From positions 1 to 64,000 of the forward strand of contig JAUMOL010000011.1 of assembly GCA_031295385.1 (NCBI GenBank): a stretch of 64,000 nt of DNA, written 5' to 3'. The notes under the pieces are model-generated. The model was not told the DNA's origin. It saw only the letters and a list, made by a program, of their open reading frames with translations, and ran no database searches. Made by a program: the position numbers and the translations under genes. The stretch is from Collinsella sp. GTDB lineage: Bacteria > Actinomycetota > Coriobacteriia > Coriobacteriales > Coriobacteriaceae. Shown one piece after another: positions 35,783-44,060 of this stretch; the first letter of the stretch is position 1; each line of letters opens with the position of its first letter.

Positions 35783-35902
35783 ACAAGCGTGGAAAATCGG
35801 ACGGACGAGCGTGGATTTTCGGACGCTTGTTGAATGAGCGTGGATAATCTCCCGTTTTTAGCTCGTAAGGGGGCTCAAAGTGGGAGATTTTCCACGCTCA
35901 TC
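35783..35902. repeat. Bracketing repeat E2
   Basis: It is the second copy of the unit at 34381, with stem gagcgtggataatctccc (35836-35853) and an inverse at 35882-35899 with one mismatch. A further fragment lies near 45773-45802. Confidence 0.85.
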
Positions 35903-35925
35903 TTGCGGGTGCGATACAGCGGCGG

Positions 35926-36522
35926 CTAGGCGCTGACGATGTGGGACAGCGGCAGGTCGTGCGCATCGGTGGGAACGTGGTCGACGCGTTGCTCGTCAAA
36001 GGCGATGCCGACGACCTGGCATGTTGCCGAAAGCGTGGGCAGGTAGCGGTCGTAACAGCCGCCGCCGTAGCCCAGGCGCGCGCCGGTGCGGTCGAAAGCC
36101 ACGAGCGGCACGACAACCATGTCGAGCTCGGCGGCGGGCACGATGGGGAAGTGGTCGCTGTCGACGTCCGTGGCTGCGAAGGCCCGCGTAGGGTGGGCGA
36201 TAAACGGGGCCTCGGACGCATCGCCGGCAGAGACTGCCCGCATGCACATGCGCTGGCCGCATGCGGCGGCGTCGCTTGCCGAGAGCATGCACGGATAGGC
36301 TACGCGCCAGCCACGCGCGGCGGCCGCGGCGGCAAACGCGGCGGGGTCGACTTCGGAACCCATCGCGGCATAGACGGCAACGGTGCGTTGCCCCGCAGTG
36401 CCGCTGGACTTCATCAGCTCAACAAGCCGCGCGCATACAACAGCAGACTTCGCCGCCCGCACATCCAAATCAATCGCATCGCGCCGGGCAATCACCGTCC
36501 GCCGCAACTCAGCCTTGTCCAT
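35926..36522 (-). CDS. 5-formyltetrahydrofolate cyclo-ligase family protein
   Basis: The 198-residue enzyme converts 5-formyl-THF to 5,10-methenyl-THF using ATP. The N-terminal basic segment KAELRRTVIARRDAI, the EVDP segment and the ATP loop RLGYGGGCYDRYLP (near residue 155) are diagnostic. I start at 36522 behind GAGGGG. The upstream extension to 36603 reads through a 5'-leader repeat that occurs ahead of other genes, so that part is not coding. Confidence 0.9.
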   Translation of the reverse strand: MDKAELRRTVIARRDAIDLDVRAAKSAVVCARLVELMKSSGTAGQRTVAVYAAMGSEVDPAAFAAAAAARGWRVAYPCMLSASDAAACGQRMCMRAVSAGDASEAPFIAHPTRAFAATDVDSDHFPIVPAAELDMVVVPLVAFDRTGARLGYGGGCYDRYLPTLSATCQVVGIAFDEQRVDHVPTDAHDLPLSHIVSA

Positions 36523-36540
36523 CCTGACCCCTCTTCTAAA

Positions 36541-36589
36541 CCTGCCAAAAAGGGACAGGTTTATTCTGGCAGGTTTTATCTGGGCAAAC
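36541..36589 (-). repeat. 5'-leader repeat, copy ahead of the cyclo-ligase gene
   Basis: On the minus strand it reads gtttgcccagataaaacct and folds CCTGCCA with TGGCAGG. It ends 19 bases before the start codon. A related gcctgtcccctt fragment follows at 36606-36630 and recurs near 37345. Confidence 0.75.
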
Positions 36590-36649
36590 GTCAAAACCAC
36601 CACAAAGGTGCCTGTCCCCTTCGTGGTTGTTTTGGCCTGTGCGTTAATG

Positions 36650-36979
36650 CTATAACGCTGCAGCGATCGCCTCAGTCACAAACTTATTGAGTGACTCACC
36701 CTTCTTTGCCGCCGCCAGCGCCGCTTGCTTGTGGAGCTCAGAGCCCGTTCTTACGTTGAACGACCCCTTAAAAGCCCGCTCGGGTTCCTTGCCCTTCTCG
36801 GCGCAAAACTCAAGGTAATCGTCGACGGCGTCGTGGAAGCATTGCTCCACTTCTTTAACCGTAGAGCCTTCAAATACGATTGCGTCCCTAATGCCGGTGA
36901 CCATACCTGTTAGCACATGCTGTTCGGCATCGAACTCAACGGGGGCGAAATAGCCCTTGTATGCCAAAACGTTACTCAT
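36650..36979 (-). CDS. hicB: HicB-family antitoxin
   Basis: The 109-residue protein has the partial RNase H-like HicB fold (YKGYFAPVEFDAEQHVLTG, then DAIVFEGSTVKEVEQCFHDAVDDYLE) and a C-terminal ribbon-helix-helix (SELHKQAALAAAKKGESLNKF) that would bind its own promoter. It overlaps the end of hicA by eight bases. I start at 36979, five bases after GGAGG; a start at 36994 is possible but lacks the site. Confidence 0.9.
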   Translation of the reverse strand: MSNVLAYKGYFAPVEFDAEQHVLTGMVTGIRDAIVFEGSTVKEVEQCFHDAVDDYLEFCAEKGKEPERAFKGSFNVRTGSELHKQAALAAAKKGESLNKFVTEAIAAAL

Positions 36980-37235
36980 GACTACCTCCGACATCTTGCA
37001 GAAATCGAACGATGTTTCGAATGGTCCCCGCTGTCAATTCGTCAGATGGATGCGGCGCGTGCATTACGAACATCCTGCCATCTGATGGCCTGTAGAAGCG
37101 AACGCGCGATCCGGATGTCTTGCCTTTGTTGTCCACTTCAAAGCCATATGAAGCCATGGCTTTTAAAAAATCGGTATACCGATACGTCGAAGGGCAGCTA
37201 AGCAGTTGGGCGATGAGTTTATCGGCCCGCGTCAT
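36972..37235 (-). CDS. hicA: HicA-family mRNA interferase toxin
   Basis: The 87-residue protein is the toxin partner. It has the dsRNA-binding-like pattern FLKAMASYGFEVDNKGKTSGSRVRF and an MHAPHP segment. The canonical catalytic His (GSHH/GSNH) is replaced by Arg in SGSR; the same change is common in a Firmicutes-type HicA subgroup, so activity may use another residue. It is first in the operon, before hicB. Confidence 0.87.
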   Translation of the reverse strand: MTRADKLIAQLLSCPSTYRYTDFLKAMASYGFEVDNKGKTSGSRVRFYRPSDGRMFVMHAPHPSDELTAGTIRNIVRFLQDVGGSHE

Positions 37236-37398
37236 CCCGCCTCACATTCTGCAACTATATCCTAGTTGCAATTTAAGTCTGATGCAAGCGCCCCTACTAT
37301 AGAACATGTGTACGTATAGAACAAGTATTCGAATCAACACAAAGACACCTGTCCCCTTTGCGGTGGTTTTTGCTGAAGGGCGGGTGTCTGCGGCGGTT

Positions 37399-37539
37399 TA
37401 TCTCGATCTGTAACAGTAACTCGGCATAAATGGGCCTAGCTGTTACAGATCGAGACAAAGAGCCGGCGCCATTCGGAAACGTCTCGATCTGTAACATCTG
37501 GAGCCGATATTGCCGCCTAGATGTTACAGATTGAGACGA
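37399..37539. repeat. Two tandem hairpins built from the same stem
   Basis: Hairpin 1 (37399-37456) and hairpin 2 (37481-37539) both use tctcgatctgtaaca with its inverse, with arms of about 16 and 19 bases; loops differ. They fill much of the 394-bp gap between hicA and the M16 gene. Confidence 0.85.
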
Positions 37540-37585
37540 AACCGGCGGGACGGGCTGAGCTGCCCCGCCCAAGCGGCGGAAAAGA

Positions 37586-37624
37586 AAAGGTAGATTTTCA
37601 GGCATGTCCCAAAAATCTACCTTT
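37586..37624 (-). terminator. Terminator of the M16 peptidase gene
   Basis: Arms aaaggtagattt and aaatctaccttt flank a loop; the minus strand then has a T-rich run. It lies just past the minus-strand stop at 37630. A degraded copy of the hairpin sequence lies at 33290-33326. Confidence 0.75.
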
Positions 37625-37629
37625 GTGCG

Positions 37630-40600
37630 TTAGGCCAGCAGGTCGACGACGTTAAAGCCGGCATTGCTCTTGGCGATGACGTCGCGGCCGCCAAAGACGC
37701 AGGTGGGTGCGACGGCCGCAATACGCGTCACATCGGCGCCGAGCGAGCGAAGCTCAGCGGGCGTGGCCGCGAGCATCTGGGCGCGGCGCTCCTCGCGCGC
37801 GTGCGGATCGAGCCCAGCCAGGTAGGTCGTATTGCGGCGCTTGGTGAGCGCGTACGGCTTCACGGGCGCGTCCATGCCGCTCACGCAGCTCACGATAAAG
37901 CCCTCGAAGGCGGCCTCGTCGGGCTCAAAGCTGCCGAGCCATGCGCCCGCGCGCGCCACGCGCTCAATCGAGGGGTCGATTGCCGGGTCGCGGTAGGTGT
38001 AGAACGCCGTCTGACGCTCACCGGCCGCGCGGAATCCGCAGCCGTACGCACCGCCCTTCACGCGGATCTCGTTCCACAGGTAGTCGTAGGAGAGCGCGTT
38101 GGCGGCAACCGCCCAGGCGCCCGTCACGTCAATGCCCAGGCGACGCGGGTCGCACGCGCTTGCCGCAAAGCAGATGTCGCTGGGGATGACAAAGGCCTCG
38201 TGGCGGTCGCGCGGCGTCGGCACCACGAGCGCGTTGCGGCCGGCATCGGTGCCGTCGCCAGCGCCCAGTCCCAGGTCGCCCGCGGCATCCCAGTACGCGT
38301 CAAAGTCCTCGTCGCTGCCGGTAAAGCTCGCCATGCAGCCATCGGCCACAAAGATGCGGTCTGCCAGCGCGGCAAGCTTGGCGCGCAGGTCGTCCAGTCG
38401 CTCGTCAAAGTGCTCGAGCAAATCGCGCAGGAACAGGTAGAAGTCCACGCCCGAAAGCTGCTCGCGCACCACGGCCGAAGGTGAGCTGTAACTCATCGCG
38501 CGACCGAGCGCCGCCGAGTGTCCGTTGTTGATAAAGCCCTGCTCAAGCCCAATGCGAATCTGCGTGAGCACGTCGCGAACGCGGTCGGCGTCGGCATCCG
38601 CCAGTAGCGTGCTCGACCACACCTCGCGCGGCAGGCTCGCCAGCGCGTCGATCTTCTCGGACAGGGCGCCGGCGCTCACCAGCAGGTAGGGGCGCACGCC
38701 GTCCACGTCGGGCTGCGTCATGACCTCGGTCGTAAAGCTTAAAAAGCCCAGCTTGCCGGCGAGCAAGTTGTCGAGCTCCTCGGCCGAGTGCTCGCGCGTG
38801 GGCAGCTGCTTGAGCAGGCGGCAGAGCAGCGTCACGTAGGGCAGGTCCTCAAATGCGACGCAGCTCAGGTCGAAATACTGCATGGCGTAGGCCAGGCGGT
38901 TGGTGGGGATGCCGTGGCGCAGACAGGGGATGGGCGCGGTCGTGTCCACAACCAGCGGCGGCTCGGGACGCGCCTCGCCAATGTCGGATACACGCAGGCG
39001 CGGCAGCGTGGCCTTGTCCTCGGGCGTGTCCTCGGCCTCCTGCGCGGCACGCAGCGCGGCCGTGCGCTCGACCACGTCCGCCAGCTCGGCATCGGTCATG
39101 GCGTCGCGCTTGGTAGCCAGCTCGGCAGCTTCGGCGCTCTCCGCACCCTCGGCAGCGTCTACCGGAACCAACTCGACCAGCGCCATGTGATCGTTCTGGA
39201 GCACGAGCTCGCGCAGAAGGTCCTCAAAGTAGCTGCCGTCCAGCTCGCCACGCAGCTCCTCGTACACCGGGCCGTACTTGAGCGCCAGCGTCGCGGCGTC
39301 GTCATCGTAGAGCCAAGTGCTCAGCGCGTCGCACGCAATGGCCACGCCATCGGCGATGCCATAGTCGCGCTGGCGCAGGTCGTATTCGTTGCTGCTGATG
39401 ATAGCTTCCAGGCGCTCGCGCGGAACGCCGTGCTCGCACAGGTCGCGGCAGGCGTCCTGGAATACGCGACGCAGCTCGCGCGCCACGCCGGGCTGCGCGT
39501 TCTGCAGCATGATGAGCTCGTAGGGCTGCAGGCTCTCGGCCGCGGTGTAGCTCACCACGTTGCCGCCCAGGCCGGCGGCCAGAATGGCCTTCTTAACTGG
39601 TGCCTCGTTGGAGCCCAGCAGTGCCTCGAACAGGATGTCCGCCGCGATTGTGCGCTTGCGGTCGAGCGCGCTGCCCAGCACCAGGCCCAGGCCCACCAGG
39701 GCGTTCTCGGGCGTGGTGGCCATCTCGACACGCTTATACTCGCAGGTCACGGGCGTCTGCGCATCCAGCTGATTGGGCGCCAGCGTGGACGGGTCCTCGC
39801 CGGCGGCAACGGCTGCGTCCATGCGCCGACTTGCGGCACTCGGCTGCGACAGATAGCGCTCGTCCAAAAAGGCCAGGGCGCGGTCCACGTCCAGGTCGCC
39901 GTAGAGCGTGATGTAGGAGTTGGAAGGATTGTAGTGGCGCGCGTGCGTGTCCAGGAACTGCTCGTAGGTGAGCGCGGGAATCGCGCGCGGGTCGCCACCG
40001 CTCTCGTGCGCATAGGCGGTGTCGGGATAGAGCGCGGCGTTGACGGCGTCGTCCAGCACACTCATGGGGTCGGACAGCGCGCCCTTCATCTCGTTGAACA
40101 CCACGCCGTTATAGCGCAGCGTGCCCTCGCGCAGGCTCGCGGAGCTGTCGCTGCCCTCGCTCTCGGCGCCCTCTGGCAGGTCCAACTCGTAGTGCCAGCC
40201 CTCCTGCTCAAAAATGGTGGGCTTAGTGTAGATGGCCGGGTTGAACACCGCGTCCAGGTACACGTCCATCAGGTTGTACAGGTCCTGCTCGTTGGTGGTG
40301 GCAACGGGGTAGATGGTCTTGTCGGGGTAGGTCATGGCGTTGAGGAACGTCTGCATGGAGCTCTTGATCAGGTCGACAAATGGCTCCTTGACGGGGAACT
40401 TTGCCGATCCGCACAGGACCGAGTGCTCAAGAATATGGAACACGCCGGTGGAATCGGCCGGCGGCGTCTTAAAGCCAATGGCAAAGGCCTTGTTTTCGTC
40501 GTCGCACGCCAGGTACAGCAGGCGAGCGCCCGATGCGGTGTGGCGCAGCACGTAGGCGTCCGAGTCGAGCTCGGGCACGGTCTCGCAGAGCTCGACGGCA

Positions 40601-40674
40601 AAGCCGTGGCAGGTGGTACCGGGCACCAGCAGCGTGGCAGCAGCGGCGCGCGGGTCGGTTGAGGTGGTGGGCAT
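37630..40674 (-). CDS. Large M16 (PreP/insulinase-like) zinc peptidase
   Basis: The 1014-residue protein has the inverted zinc motif HILEH (residues 80-84) and four M16 repeats; the M16C-associated region is in the middle. Family members degrade peptides. A related signature SYTAAESLQPYELI lies near residue 380. No signal peptide is visible, so it is probably cytoplasmic. I start at 40674, seven bases after AAAGGAGA; an upstream ATG adds 21 residues without support. Confidence 0.92.
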   Translation of the reverse strand: MPTTSTDPRAAAATLLVPGTTCHGFAVELCETVPELDSDAYVLRHTASGARLLYLACDDENKAFAIGFKTPPADSTGVFHILEHSVLCGSAKFPVKEPFVDLIKSSMQTFLNAMTYPDKTIYPVATTNEQDLYNLMDVYLDAVFNPAIYTKPTIFEQEGWHYELDLPEGAESEGSDSSASLREGTLRYNGVVFNEMKGALSDPMSVLDDAVNAALYPDTAYAHESGGDPRAIPALTYEQFLDTHARHYNPSNSYITLYGDLDVDRALAFLDERYLSQPSAASRRMDAAVAAGEDPSTLAPNQLDAQTPVTCEYKRVEMATTPENALVGLGLVLGSALDRKRTIAADILFEALLGSNEAPVKKAILAAGLGGNVVSYTAAESLQPYELIMLQNAQPGVARELRRVFQDACRDLCEHGVPRERLEAIISSNEYDLRQRDYGIADGVAIACDALSTWLYDDDAATLALKYGPVYEELRGELDGSYFEDLLRELVLQNDHMALVELVPVDAAEGAESAEAAELATKRDAMTDAELADVVERTAALRAAQEAEDTPEDKATLPRLRVSDIGEARPEPPLVVDTTAPIPCLRHGIPTNRLAYAMQYFDLSCVAFEDLPYVTLLCRLLKQLPTREHSAEELDNLLAGKLGFLSFTTEVMTQPDVDGVRPYLLVSAGALSEKIDALASLPREVWSSTLLADADADRVRDVLTQIRIGLEQGFINNGHSAALGRAMSYSSPSAVVREQLSGVDFYLFLRDLLEHFDERLDDLRAKLAALADRIFVADGCMASFTGSDEDFDAYWDAAGDLGLGAGDGTDAGRNALVVPTPRDRHEAFVIPSDICFAASACDPRRLGIDVTGAWAVAANALSYDYLWNEIRVKGGAYGCGFRAAGERQTAFYTYRDPAIDPSIERVARAGAWLGSFEPDEAAFEGFIVSCVSGMDAPVKPYALTKRRNTTYLAGLDPHAREERRAQMLAATPAELRSLGADVTRIAAVAPTCVFGGRDVIAKSNAGFNVVDLLA

Positions 40675-40898
40675 ATGCAGTCTCCTTTGACGCCCCAGCG
40701 GGGGCGAATCGAGTCGAATCCTCGAGAGTATACCCATATGGAGCGCGGCTCTGCAGCGAACTGGAGACGATGTGGGTGGACTAGCCTAGCTAGGTTGATA
40801 ACGAATGCTGCGGGTAGCCGCTGCACCCCGCTAAAGTGAAATAACACCCCGTTTACCGAATCATTTAGGAAATATATGGACTCCTAAAAAGTTCTAAT

Positions 40899-40910
40899 AC
40901 AATATAAGTA
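40899..40910. promoter_or_regulatory. Motif shared with the PTS operon 2 promoter
   Basis: ACAATATAAGTA lies 44 bases before the GntR gene and matches ACAATATAGTA at 41761-41771 ahead of the PTS IIA gene. Confidence 0.45.
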
Positions 40911-40953
40911 ATCTATCTATAAGCTGCTGATTCCTTGCAAAGGTATGGTTGAT

Positions 40954-41658
40954 ATGGTTGAAGCAAATAGCGTTGTCCCCCTGTACAAACAGATTGTCCG
41001 TGCGCTTTCTGATTCGATCGCCAACGGCACGTACCGCCCGGGAGATAAGCTCCCGACCGAGGCGGAGCTCATCGAGCAATTTGGCGTGAGCCGAATAACG
41101 GTTCGCTCCGCAATTAAAGAAATGGAAGATGCTGGGCTTGTTGAGAGGGCCCGCGGCAAGGGCACGTTCGTTTCGTCGGACACACAGATGTATGCCGCGG
41201 ACGATCGTGAGAGCTTTACCCATTCGTGCCAGCTTGCGGGAAAACAGGCGTCTACCAGGGTTCTCGCAATGGGCTGGGACTTCCCAAGCCTGCGAGACGC
41301 GAAGTTCCTGGGCGTAGACGATATCCAAAAGGTATTGCGTAGTCGTCGTCTACGCCTTGTGGATGACAAGCCCACGATGCTGGAAACCAATAGCTATTCC
41401 GCTGCGCTTTCTTTTTTGGAGCATGAGTCCCTCGAGGATTCGCTGATGGCGGTACTCGATCGCCAGGGAATCAAGATGGGCCCCAACACGCGTACGCTCG
41501 AGGTCTGCTATGCGAGCGAGCTCGAGGCGGCATACCTTAACGTGGAGCTGGACTCCCCTTTGCTCCTGTTTGTCGACAGGCGCTATGCTCCAAGCGGCGA
41601 GCCGCTTTTCATCTCCCGTCAGGTGTACTGCACCGAGCGACTGAAGTTCTACTTGTAA
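40954..41658 (+). CDS. GntR/HutC-family regulator of PTS operon 2
   Basis: The 234-residue protein has a winged helix (residues about 6-70, SRITVRSAIKEMEDAGLV) and a UTRA domain. It precedes PTS operon 2 on the same strand, and a shared ACAATATA motif lies ahead of both. I choose the ATG at 40954, ten bases from AAAGG; the ATG at 40945 is too close to that site. Confidence 0.88.
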   Translation: MVEANSVVPLYKQIVRALSDSIANGTYRPGDKLPTEAELIEQFGVSRITVRSAIKEMEDAGLVERARGKGTFVSSDTQMYAADDRESFTHSCQLAGKQASTRVLAMGWDFPSLRDAKFLGVDDIQKVLRSRRLRLVDDKPTMLETNSYSAALSFLEHESLEDSLMAVLDRQGIKMGPNTRTLEVCYASELEAAYLNVELDSPLLLFVDRRYAPSGEPLFISRQVYCTERLKFYL

Positions 41659-41760
41659 ATTAGAGATAGATTGGTCGATTTACCGACTAATTGTTACCGT
41701 TCGCGGATTTGGAAAATTGACACACCGCGCAGGGGTAGATTGCTAATATACTTTGTTATG

Positions 41761-41771
41761 ACAATATAGTA
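41761..41771. promoter_or_regulatory. Putative operator ahead of PTS operon 2
   Basis: ACAATATAGTA lies 24 bases before the IIA start codon, near a TATACT-like box. Confidence 0.4.
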
Positions 41772-41794
41772 CGTCTTATTGATATTGGAGAACT

Positions 41795-42214
41795 ATGAAT
41801 AAGATATTGCTAGCGAGTCATGGTTATCTCGCCCAAGGTATGAAGAGCTCTCTCGAGATCCTGATGGGCGCCAACGACCGAATCGAGTGTCTGTGCGCCT
41901 ATGTCGATGACGACACGAGGGATGTCGCAGCGCTTATCGATGCTTGGATGGAGTCGAAGGACCCTGCCGACTCTTGGTTTGTCGTGACTGACATCTTTGG
42001 TGGCTCTGTAAACAACGAATTCATTCAGAGGCAGACTGCCGGATCGTTTACGTTGATCACCGGAATGAACTTGCCGCTGCTGGTGGAAATGGTTACACAG
42101 CTGGACTCCCTGGATGCGGACAAGGCCAAAGCCGCGGTCGAGGGATCACGTTCGTTTATCATGCTTTGTGAGGCGGCGGACATGCTCGCCGATGTCGAAG
42201 AAGAAGAGTTCTAG
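41795..42214 (+). CDS. Mannose-family PTS EIIA (separate gene)
   Basis: The 139-residue protein has the phospho-His at residue 9 in LASHGYLAQGM and the FVVTDIFGGSVNNEF block. It takes phosphate from HPr. Unlike PTS operon 1 it is not fused to EIIB, which follows 62 bases later. The stop lies in a run of acidic residues. A TTGGAGAA site precedes the ATG. Confidence 0.92.
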   Translation: MNKILLASHGYLAQGMKSSLEILMGANDRIECLCAYVDDDTRDVAALIDAWMESKDPADSWFVVTDIFGGSVNNEFIQRQTAGSFTLITGMNLPLLVEMVTQLDSLDADKAKAAVEGSRSFIMLCEAADMLADVEEEEF

Positions 42215-42276
42215 CTCAAGCTTCAACGAATAATTCAACCCTGTCATTACCTTTATTACGTGTGGAGATGATTTTG

Positions 42277-42750
42277 ATGATTAAGCTTACGAGGGTCGAT
42301 TACCGATTGATTCACGGCCAGGTCGCCATGTCTTGGACGCATGCGCTGGATGTCGATTGCATCCTGTGTGCCAGCGATGCCGTGGCAAAAGACGACATGA
42401 GAAAAGCCGCTTTGAGGCTCGCCCGCCCCAGCGGCGTTAAACTCGTCATCAAGGATGTTGACGCTGCTATCGAGGCGCTCAACAGCGGCGTTACCGACAA
42501 GTATTCGCTGTTTATCATTGTCGAGACGATCGAGGATGCCTATCGCCTTGCTAAGGGTTGCAAAGACATCAAGGAGATCAATTTGGGCGGAACTCGAAAG
42601 TCTCCCGAGACCACGCTTCATCCGACCCCCGCGATCTTTGCGACCGAAACCGATGCCGAGCATATCCAAGAGCTTGTGAACGATGGCGTGGTTATCGAAA
42701 TCCGTCAGGTCCCCAATGACTCAAAGGTGTTTGCCAAGGACGTTTTTTAG
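42277..42750 (+). CDS. Mannose-family PTS EIIB (separate gene)
   Basis: The 157-residue protein carries the phospho-His at residue 13 in DYRLIHGQVAMSW and transfers phosphate to the sugar. I choose the ATG at 42277, nine bases after GGAG; a GTG and an ATG just upstream are weaker. A terminator follows, so the SIS gene beyond it may be read from its own promoter. Confidence 0.92.
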   Translation: MIKLTRVDYRLIHGQVAMSWTHALDVDCILCASDAVAKDDMRKAALRLARPSGVKLVIKDVDAAIEALNSGVTDKYSLFIIVETIEDAYRLAKGCKDIKEINLGGTRKSPETTLHPTPAIFATETDAEHIQELVNDGVVIEIRQVPNDSKVFAKDVF

Positions 42751-42801
42751 CCGAAAACATGTTGGTGTTCGGTTTTTATTGAACCGATGCTCTATGTCTA
42801 T

Positions 42802-42832
42802 GCCCGCCGATCATTTGATCGGCGGGCTTTTT
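42802..42832 (+). terminator. Terminator after EIIB
   Basis: Perfect 12-base arms gcccgccgatca and tgatcggcgggc precede TTTTT. Confidence 0.9.
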
Positions 42833-42891
42833 ATTAAAGAAAAATTAAAAAAACCTGAAATAGTTCTTGCATAGTTAGTTATATAAAGTAT

Positions 42892-42898
42892 TATAACG
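42892..42898. promoter_or_regulatory. TATAACG half-site ahead of the SIS gene
   Basis: TATAACG lies 47 bases before the SIS start and matches half-sites at 17881, 19134 and 25311. Confidence 0.35.
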
Positions 42899-42944
42899 TC
42901 ATGGGATGAATGAAGGGTTCATCCAAGTGAGTTAGGAGTAAGGG

Positions 42945-43979
42945 ATGTTCAATTTCGATGAGCCTCGTTACGAGAAGGTTGTGAGCGATGCCCTCGCTCT
43001 CCGTCCTCAGATTGAGGCTGCCGTGGACAAGGTCTGCGAGCAGGGTTATTCCAACATCTTCTTCATCGGCTGCGGCGGCACCTGGGCCCACACGCTCCCG
43101 ATGAAGTATTGGGTCGAGACCACCACGGCCGACGTCGACGTCCACTGCGAGATTGCCGCTGAGTTCCTCGCATGCCCGCCCAAGACCTTCAACAAGGACT
43201 CGGTCTGCGTCTTCTCCACCCGTACCGGCACCACCCCCGAGATCATCGAGGCCGCCAAGTTCTGCCAGGAGCAGGGCGCCCGCACGCTGATGTATGTCTC
43301 CAACGACAACACCCCGGCCACCGAGTACGCCGATTACAAGTTCTTCAGCTTCGCCGAGGACGACGTTCTGTGCGAGGCCATCTACACCTACCAGATCACG
43401 CTGGTCGCCCGCTTCCTCAAGAACGCCGGCGCCTTCCCCAAGTACGACACCTTCATGGAGGAGTTCGGCAACATCGCTCCGTACCTCATCAAGGCCAAGG
43501 ACGCTCAGGACGAGCGCTGCGCCGCCATGGCCGAGGACTTCAAGGACACCGACTACCACATGGTGATTGGTTCCGGCATGCTCTGGGGCGAGGCCTACGA
43601 CTACGCTATGTGCATTCTCGAGGAGATGCAGTGGATCAAGACCAAGTCTATCCACGCCGCCGAGTTCTTCCACGGCACCATCGAACTGTGCGAGGAGGGC
43701 ACGAGCCTCATCATGCTCTACGGCGAGGACGACACCCGTAAGCTCATGGACCGCGTGGACAACTTCACTCACATGCTCGCCGACGAGAAGGGCGTCCATG
43801 TCCGCGTGAACAAGTTCGACACCGCCGAGGTCGAGCTGCCGTTCAGCGACCCCGAGTTCCGCAAGATCGTCTCCCCGATGGTCACCTACACCATCACCGA
43901 GCGTCTGAGCTGCCATCTCGAGCACGTCCGTAACCACCCGCTCACCACGCGTCGTTACTATCACCAGATGAACTACTAA
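42945..43979 (+). CDS. SIS-domain deglycase/isomerase of PTS operon 2
   Basis: The 344-residue protein has IFFIGCGGTWAHTLPMKYWV (residues about 35-54), VFSTRTGTTPEII (about 86-98) and AAEFFHGTIELC (about 241-252). The order IIA-IIB-SIS-IIC-IID mirrors gfr-type operons. It is the longest of the four SIS proteins here and ends RRYYHQMNY. TTAGGAGTAAGG precedes the ATG. Confidence 0.87.
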   Translation: MFNFDEPRYEKVVSDALALRPQIEAAVDKVCEQGYSNIFFIGCGGTWAHTLPMKYWVETTTADVDVHCEIAAEFLACPPKTFNKDSVCVFSTRTGTTPEIIEAAKFCQEQGARTLMYVSNDNTPATEYADYKFFSFAEDDVLCEAIYTYQITLVARFLKNAGAFPKYDTFMEEFGNIAPYLIKAKDAQDERCAAMAEDFKDTDYHMVIGSGMLWGEAYDYAMCILEEMQWIKTKSIHAAEFFHGTIELCEEGTSLIMLYGEDDTRKLMDRVDNFTHMLADEKGVHVRVNKFDTAEVELPFSDPEFRKIVSPMVTYTITERLSCHLEHVRNHPLTTRRYYHQMNY

Positions 43980-44060
43980 TCCTCTCAAATTGCTGCGGTT
44001 GTCTGCAGGCGAGCTGCGCAGAATGCCTCGCCTGCAGACCCGTTTCTGGGGTTGATCGAA

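Noticed and set aside
36523..36603. N-terminal extension of the cyclo-ligase
   Set aside because: It translates a dispersed leader repeat present ahead of other genes, and the ATG at 36522 has its own GAGGGG site.
38788..40662. A 624-residue plus-strand frame opposite the M16 gene
   Set aside because: No ribosome site or family features; the minus strand encodes a complete zinc peptidase.
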